A stretch of 8,867 nt of DNA from Syntrophomonadaceae bacterium (GTDB taxonomy: Bacteria > Bacillota > Ch66 > Ch109), in assembly GCA_012512295.1 (NCBI GenBank), contig JAAZDI010000075.1:1-8867 (forward strand), in the 5' to 3' direction. The position numbers were made by a program, and so were the translations under genes. The notes beneath the pieces are model-generated. The model ran no database searches. It had not been told where the DNA came from and was given only the letters and a program-made list of their open reading frames with translations. Shown piece by piece: positions 5,629 through 8,867 of the stretch (position 1 is the stretch's first letter; each line of letters opens with the position of its first letter).

Positions 5629-7089
5629 TTGATCGGAAAAGATGGATTAAAAGAAATACTATCAATCGCTTTGAGCAACGGCGGAGACTTTGCCGATATC
5701 TTTTTGGAGCGGCGCCGGACAAGTATAGTTTTCTGTGAAGATAACCGGATTGAGCGAGTGAATACCGGTTTGGATGTCGGAGCCGGCATCAGAGTCATTC
5801 AAGGGGACAACACTGCTTATGCCTATACCAATGATCTGTCCATGACCGGCCTGAATGAGGCGGCCCGGATCGCTAGTCATGCGGTGCAAGGTGAGAACCG
5901 GCATTTAACTATTGATTTAAGGACTGTCACGTCGCCAGTTGAACTAATAATTGAGGAAAGGCCCGATTCAGTGGCCATCGACCGTAAAGTTGAGGAAGTA
6001 GAACGGGCCAATCGGACCGCCCGGGCCGTCGATCCTCGGATCAAGCAAGTGGCGGTATCTTATGGCGACGTGGTGCAAAACGTGGTTGTGGCTAATTCCG
6101 AAGGAAGCTACATCGAGGACGAACGGATTCGGACCCGTTTTGTGGTCAATGCGGTTGCGGCGGAGGGATCCTTGATTCAAACCGGCTATGAGGCTGTCGG
6201 GGGCCACGTTGGTTATGAGTTGTTTAAGGAGAAAGGCATGTCGCCGGAAGCAGTCGCTCTGGAGGCTGCCCGTCGGGCAATCTTGATGTTAGGGGCCAGG
6301 CCGGCTCCGGCCGGTCGGATGCCGGTCGTGATGTCCGGCGAAGCTGGCGGCACGATGGTGCACGAGGCCTGCGGTCATGGCCTGGAAGCGGATCATATCC
6401 AGAAGCAGTTGTCTGTTTACGCGGGTAAGGTTGGACAGCCGGTAGCTTCAGAATTAATTTCCGTAATTGATGATGCGACTTTGCCCGGTAAGTACGGATC
6501 CTATCGGTTTGATGATGAAGGGGTTCCGGGACAGCGGAAGGTTTTGATAAAAAACGGCATTCTCCAAGACTATATGTATGATAGACTGACCGCTCGTAAA
6601 GAAGGGCGGCCTTCAACGGGCAATGGTCGGCGCGAATCCTTTCATTACCGACCAATTCCCCGCATGACGAATACATATATCAAGGCTGGCCAAGAGGATC
6701 CGGAGAAGATAATTCGTGACACGCGACGGGGACTGTTGGTCAAGAAGATGGGCGGGGGCCAGGTGAATACGGTTAATGGTGATTTTGTTTTTGATGTTTC
6801 CGAGGGTTACCTGATTCAGGATGGGGAGATCGGCCCCCCGGTACGTGGCGCCACCCTTACTGGCAATGGTCCGGAGACGTTACGCATTGTTGAGCGAGTC
6901 GGCAAAGATCTCGGTTTTGGGATCGGTACTTGCGGTAAAGATGGTCAGGGGGTCCCGGTTTCTGACGCGCAACCAACCCTGGCGATTCGCGAACTGATCG
7001 TTGGTGGGGTGGAGGTGCCGATATCGCCTAACGGTGAGATTCGTCGTTTGGCGCTCAAAGAAGGAAATCGATCGAGTTGGGACTGGTAG
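5629..7089 (+). CDS. tldD: TldD, catalytic subunit of the TldD/TldE metalloprotease
   Basis: Zinc metallopeptidase of the TldD/PmbA (U62) family. In E. coli, TldD and TldE form a complex that trims unfolded or modified peptides, for example the microcin B17 leader and the antitoxin CcdA. The 486-residue protein has the HEXXXH metal motif as HEACGH (245-250) in the block GGTMVHEACGHGLEADHI. It also has STGNGRRESF (329-338), GGGQVN followed by GDFVFDVSEGY (375-394), and GTCGKDGQGVPVSDAQPT (433-450), in which Cys435 is the likely third zinc ligand. There is no signal peptide or membrane segment, so it acts in the cytoplasm. The TTG start is chosen because GAGGTG (5616-5621) stands 7 nt before it. 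tldE follows 96 nt downstream, as expected for obligate partners. The substrate is unknown. Confidence 0.95.
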   Translation: MIGKDGLKEILSIALSNGGDFADIFLERRRTSIVFCEDNRIERVNTGLDVGAGIRVIQGDNTAYAYTNDLSMTGLNEAARIASHAVQGENRHLTIDLRTVTSPVELIIEERPDSVAIDRKVEEVERANRTARAVDPRIKQVAVSYGDVVQNVVVANSEGSYIEDERIRTRFVVNAVAAEGSLIQTGYEAVGGHVGYELFKEKGMSPEAVALEAARRAILMLGARPAPAGRMPVVMSGEAGGTMVHEACGHGLEADHIQKQLSVYAGKVGQPVASELISVIDDATLPGKYGSYRFDDEGVPGQRKVLIKNGILQDYMYDRLTARKEGRPSTGNGRRESFHYRPIPRMTNTYIKAGQEDPEKIIRDTRRGLLVKKMGGGQVNTVNGDFVFDVSEGYLIQDGEIGPPVRGATLTGNGPETLRIVERVGKDLGFGIGTCGKDGQGVPVSDAQPTLAIRELIVGGVEVPISPNGEIRRLALKEGNRSSWDW

Positions 7090-7185
7090 ATATCTTTGTC
7101 GTTTTCATTCTCTGTTTGTATTGCCTGGTGGTATGAAGGTCAACTCTTGAGTGATGGTAAAGGGCACAGGAAGGAGTAAGGTTCA

Positions 7186-8529
7186 ATGCAAAGTCAGCTT
7201 TCCCAGAGGGCTGTTGAAGTGGTGCACAGAGCTCAACAATTAGGTGCGGCCATGTCAGAGGTGTTTTTTATTAATTCCAAGGTGTTAACAATTGAGGTTC
7301 GTGAACAAACGGTTGAGAATCTGAAGCTGGCCGAGGAACGAGGTTTAGGTCTGCGAGTGTTTAGGGATGGCCGGATGGGCTTTGCTTATTCTGCAGATTT
7401 AAGCCCGGAAGCTGTGGAAGAAGTCATCCAGGCGGCCTTAGCTAATAGTCGGCAAACGACAGTTGACGAGGGAAACTGCCTCCCCTCACCAGTTGCCAGT
7501 TACCCGGAATTAGACTTGTATGACCCAAGAATCCGTCAAGCTGAGGTCGAATCAAAAATAGAACTAGCCAAAGAAGTAGAACGGGTCGGCCGCGAGTATG
7601 ATCCACGAATTAAGATTACGGAATCTGCTGGTTATGAGGACAGCGAATATCAGATAACTATAGCTAACTCGTTGGGGTTAAACGCTTCCTATTGTGGAGC
7701 CTATTGTGGATTGTATCTAGTCGTGGTGGGTCAAGAGCAAGATGATAACCAAACCGGATTTGCTGTCCAGTATCGTTTGCGGTATGATGAGTTAGAGCCA
7801 AATAAGGTTGGTCGTGAGGCAGCTGAAAAAGCGGTTCGCATGCTAGGGGCCAGGAAAATAGGGACCTGTCGCGTACCGGTGGTCCTGGATCCGTATGTCG
7901 CGACCAGCTTTTTGGGGGTACTGGCGCCAGCATTGACAGCGGAGGCGGTGCAAAAAGGCAAATCTCTTTTTGCGTCCCGGCTGGGACAGTCAGTTGGTTC
8001 AGAAGCAATTACCATCATTGACGATGGTACCTTGGCCAACGGTATTGCTTCATCCCCTTTTGATGGCGAAGGGTTCCCGTCGAGTCGGACGGTACTGATC
8101 GATCGAGGGAATTTGCAAACATTTTTATATAACACCTATACAGCCGCCCGAGATGGAGTGGTCTCTACCGGCAACGGGGTGCGGGGTTCATTTAAAACTA
8201 CTCCCGAAGTTGGCACCACTAATTTTTTTATTCAGCCTGGATCTATTTCGCCGGAAAAATTAATCAGCGATATCAGTGAAGGTCTTTACATCACTGAAGT
8301 TATGGGAATGCATACAGCAAATCCCATCTCTGGTGATTTCTCGGTTGGAGCGGCTGGACTTTGGATTAAGAACGGCGAATTAACCACGCCAGTTCGGGGA
8401 GTGGCAATCGCTGGCAACTTGGCTGAATTGCTTCAGGCAGTTGAAGGAGTAGCGGATAACCTGACCTTTTTTGGCGGCAAAGGGTCACCCACCATTAGAA
8501 TTGGTCGGATGACGGGTAGTGGGGCTTAG
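7186..8529 (+). CDS. tldE: TldE (PmbA), non-catalytic partner of TldD
   Basis: Paralogue of TldD that forms the second half of the protease and helps bind the peptide substrate. The 447-residue sequence follows TldD in its conserved blocks: MLGAR (219-223), the segment from IIDDGTL to DGEGFP (278-298), STGNG followed by RGSF (327-336), and GDFSVGAAGLWIKNGE (383-398). At the place of the TldD HEXXXH motif it reads DPYVATSFLG, so the metal site is lost, as is normal for TldE. The ATG is preceded by AAGGAG at 7171-7176 with 9-nt spacing. No terminator or clear promoter is seen in the 96 nt between tldD and tldE, so the two are probably one transcript. Confidence 0.94.
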   Translation: MQSQLSQRAVEVVHRAQQLGAAMSEVFFINSKVLTIEVREQTVENLKLAEERGLGLRVFRDGRMGFAYSADLSPEAVEEVIQAALANSRQTTVDEGNCLPSPVASYPELDLYDPRIRQAEVESKIELAKEVERVGREYDPRIKITESAGYEDSEYQITIANSLGLNASYCGAYCGLYLVVVGQEQDDNQTGFAVQYRLRYDELEPNKVGREAAEKAVRMLGARKIGTCRVPVVLDPYVATSFLGVLAPALTAEAVQKGKSLFASRLGQSVGSEAITIIDDGTLANGIASSPFDGEGFPSSRTVLIDRGNLQTFLYNTYTAARDGVVSTGNGVRGSFKTTPEVGTTNFFIQPGSISPEKLISDISEGLYITEVMGMHTANPISGDFSVGAAGLWIKNGELTTPVRGVAIAGNLAELLQAVEGVADNLTFFGGKGSPTIRIGRMTGSGA

Positions 8530-8641
8530 TTTTTTGGCCAGAAAGTAGTGATCTATTTTGATAAATCGCCCAATCGCTGCCCTTCGTTAAAACACTGCGC
8601 AATTAAAGTAATACTCTTTCTCTGATGAAGGGGGGTTGCTT

Positions 8642-8867
8642 GTGCCTAAGATTCTGGTTTTGCATGGACCTAATTTAAATCTGCTTGGTCTTCGTGAGCC
8701 AAGTGTTTACGGAACAACCTCACTTCAAGAGATTAACCGGTCCCTTGAAGAGGCGGCCAAAAGGGCCGGCCTGGAAATTGAGATCCTACAGTCAAATCAT
8801 GAAGGAGATCTAATTGATGCCGTCCACCGGGCCTTGGGACGAGTAGATTTTATTTTAATTAATCCGG
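8642..8867 (+). CDS. aroQ: Type II 3-dehydroquinate dehydratase AroQ (5' part, cut by window end)
   Basis: Shikimate-pathway enzyme that dehydrates 3-dehydroquinate to 3-dehydroshikimate. The 75 visible residues begin at GTG 8642 and carry the family signatures VLHGPNLNLLG (6-16), the mobile active-site loop REPSVYG (18-24) with Arg18 and the catalytic Tyr23, QSNHEGDLID (about residues 52-61), and INP at the window edge. The later catalytic histidine lies outside. AAGGGGGG at 8628-8635 gives a strong ribosome site with 6-nt spacing. It is 112 nt after tldE on the same strand. No hairpin terminator is visible between them, only a T-run at 8530-8535 right after the tldE stop, so read-through from tldDE is possible. 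Confidence 0.95.
   Translation, partial: MPKILVLHGPNLNLLGLREPSVYGTTSLQEINRSLEEAAKRAGLEIEILQSNHEGDLIDAVHRALGRVDFILINP

Noticed and set aside
6224..6676. 150-codon reverse-strand open frame within tldD
   Set aside because: It lies opposite a well-conserved TldD region that includes the metal motif; the reverse frame matches no family I recognise. It is a shadow of tldD, as are the other antisense frames in thiG, thiC and tldE.
8587..8614. Promoter-like TTAAAA and TAATAC ahead of aroQ
   Set aside because: 16-nt spacing with poor -35 agreement; not distinguishable from background in this AT-rich spacer.

Overview
The window carries an anaerobic-type thiamine (vitamin B1) biosynthesis operon, followed by a tldD-tldE pair and the first part of aroQ, all on the + strand. 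The protein families and motifs, moderate base composition, strong GGAGG-type ribosome sites and frequent TTG/GTG starts point to an anaerobic Firmicute. A Clostridia/Peptococcaceae-like bacterium is my best guess; this is inference from gene content, not from a marker gene. ThiH (rather than the oxygen-dependent ThiO) and a short ThiC support an anaerobic life style.

Region 1-156 is the leader. The window opens inside a TPP riboswitch, whose 5' half lies outside. It is followed by an intrinsic terminator, and two aptamer segments can pair with the terminator's 5' arm, so a transcription-attenuation switch is the likely control.

Region 157-5293 is thiS-thiG-thiH-thiF-thiE-thiC. ThiS carries sulfur as a C-terminal thiocarboxylate, ThiF adenylates ThiS, ThiH makes dehydroglycine from tyrosine, and ThiG assembles the thiazole. 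ThiC makes the pyrimidine HMP-P from AIR, and ThiE joins the two halves to thiamine phosphate. The HMP kinase (ThiD), the thiamine-phosphate kinase (ThiL) and the sulfur donor (cysteine desulfurase) are not in the window. thiS/thiG and thiF/thiE are tightly coupled, while thiG-thiH (196 nt), thiH-thiF (99 nt) and thiE-thiC (148 nt) are separated by longer spacers.

Region 5294-5628 is a 335-nt gap. It holds an 11-bp stem-loop that may end the thi transcript, a perfect 16-nt AT-rich palindrome with a nearby repeated half, and a good sigma-A-type promoter just ahead of tldD.

Region 5629-8529 encodes TldD (metal site HEACGH present) and its paralogue TldE (metal site lost), the two halves of a peptide-processing protease. 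Region 8642-8867 is the start of aroQ (type II 3-dehydroquinate dehydratase), cut by the window end.

I see no mobile element, CRISPR array, tRNA, rRNA or defence system. The content is mostly recognisable housekeeping and biosynthetic genes. The points most worth a second look are the riboswitch switching mechanism, the structured gap at 5294-5628, and the unknown substrate of TldDE.
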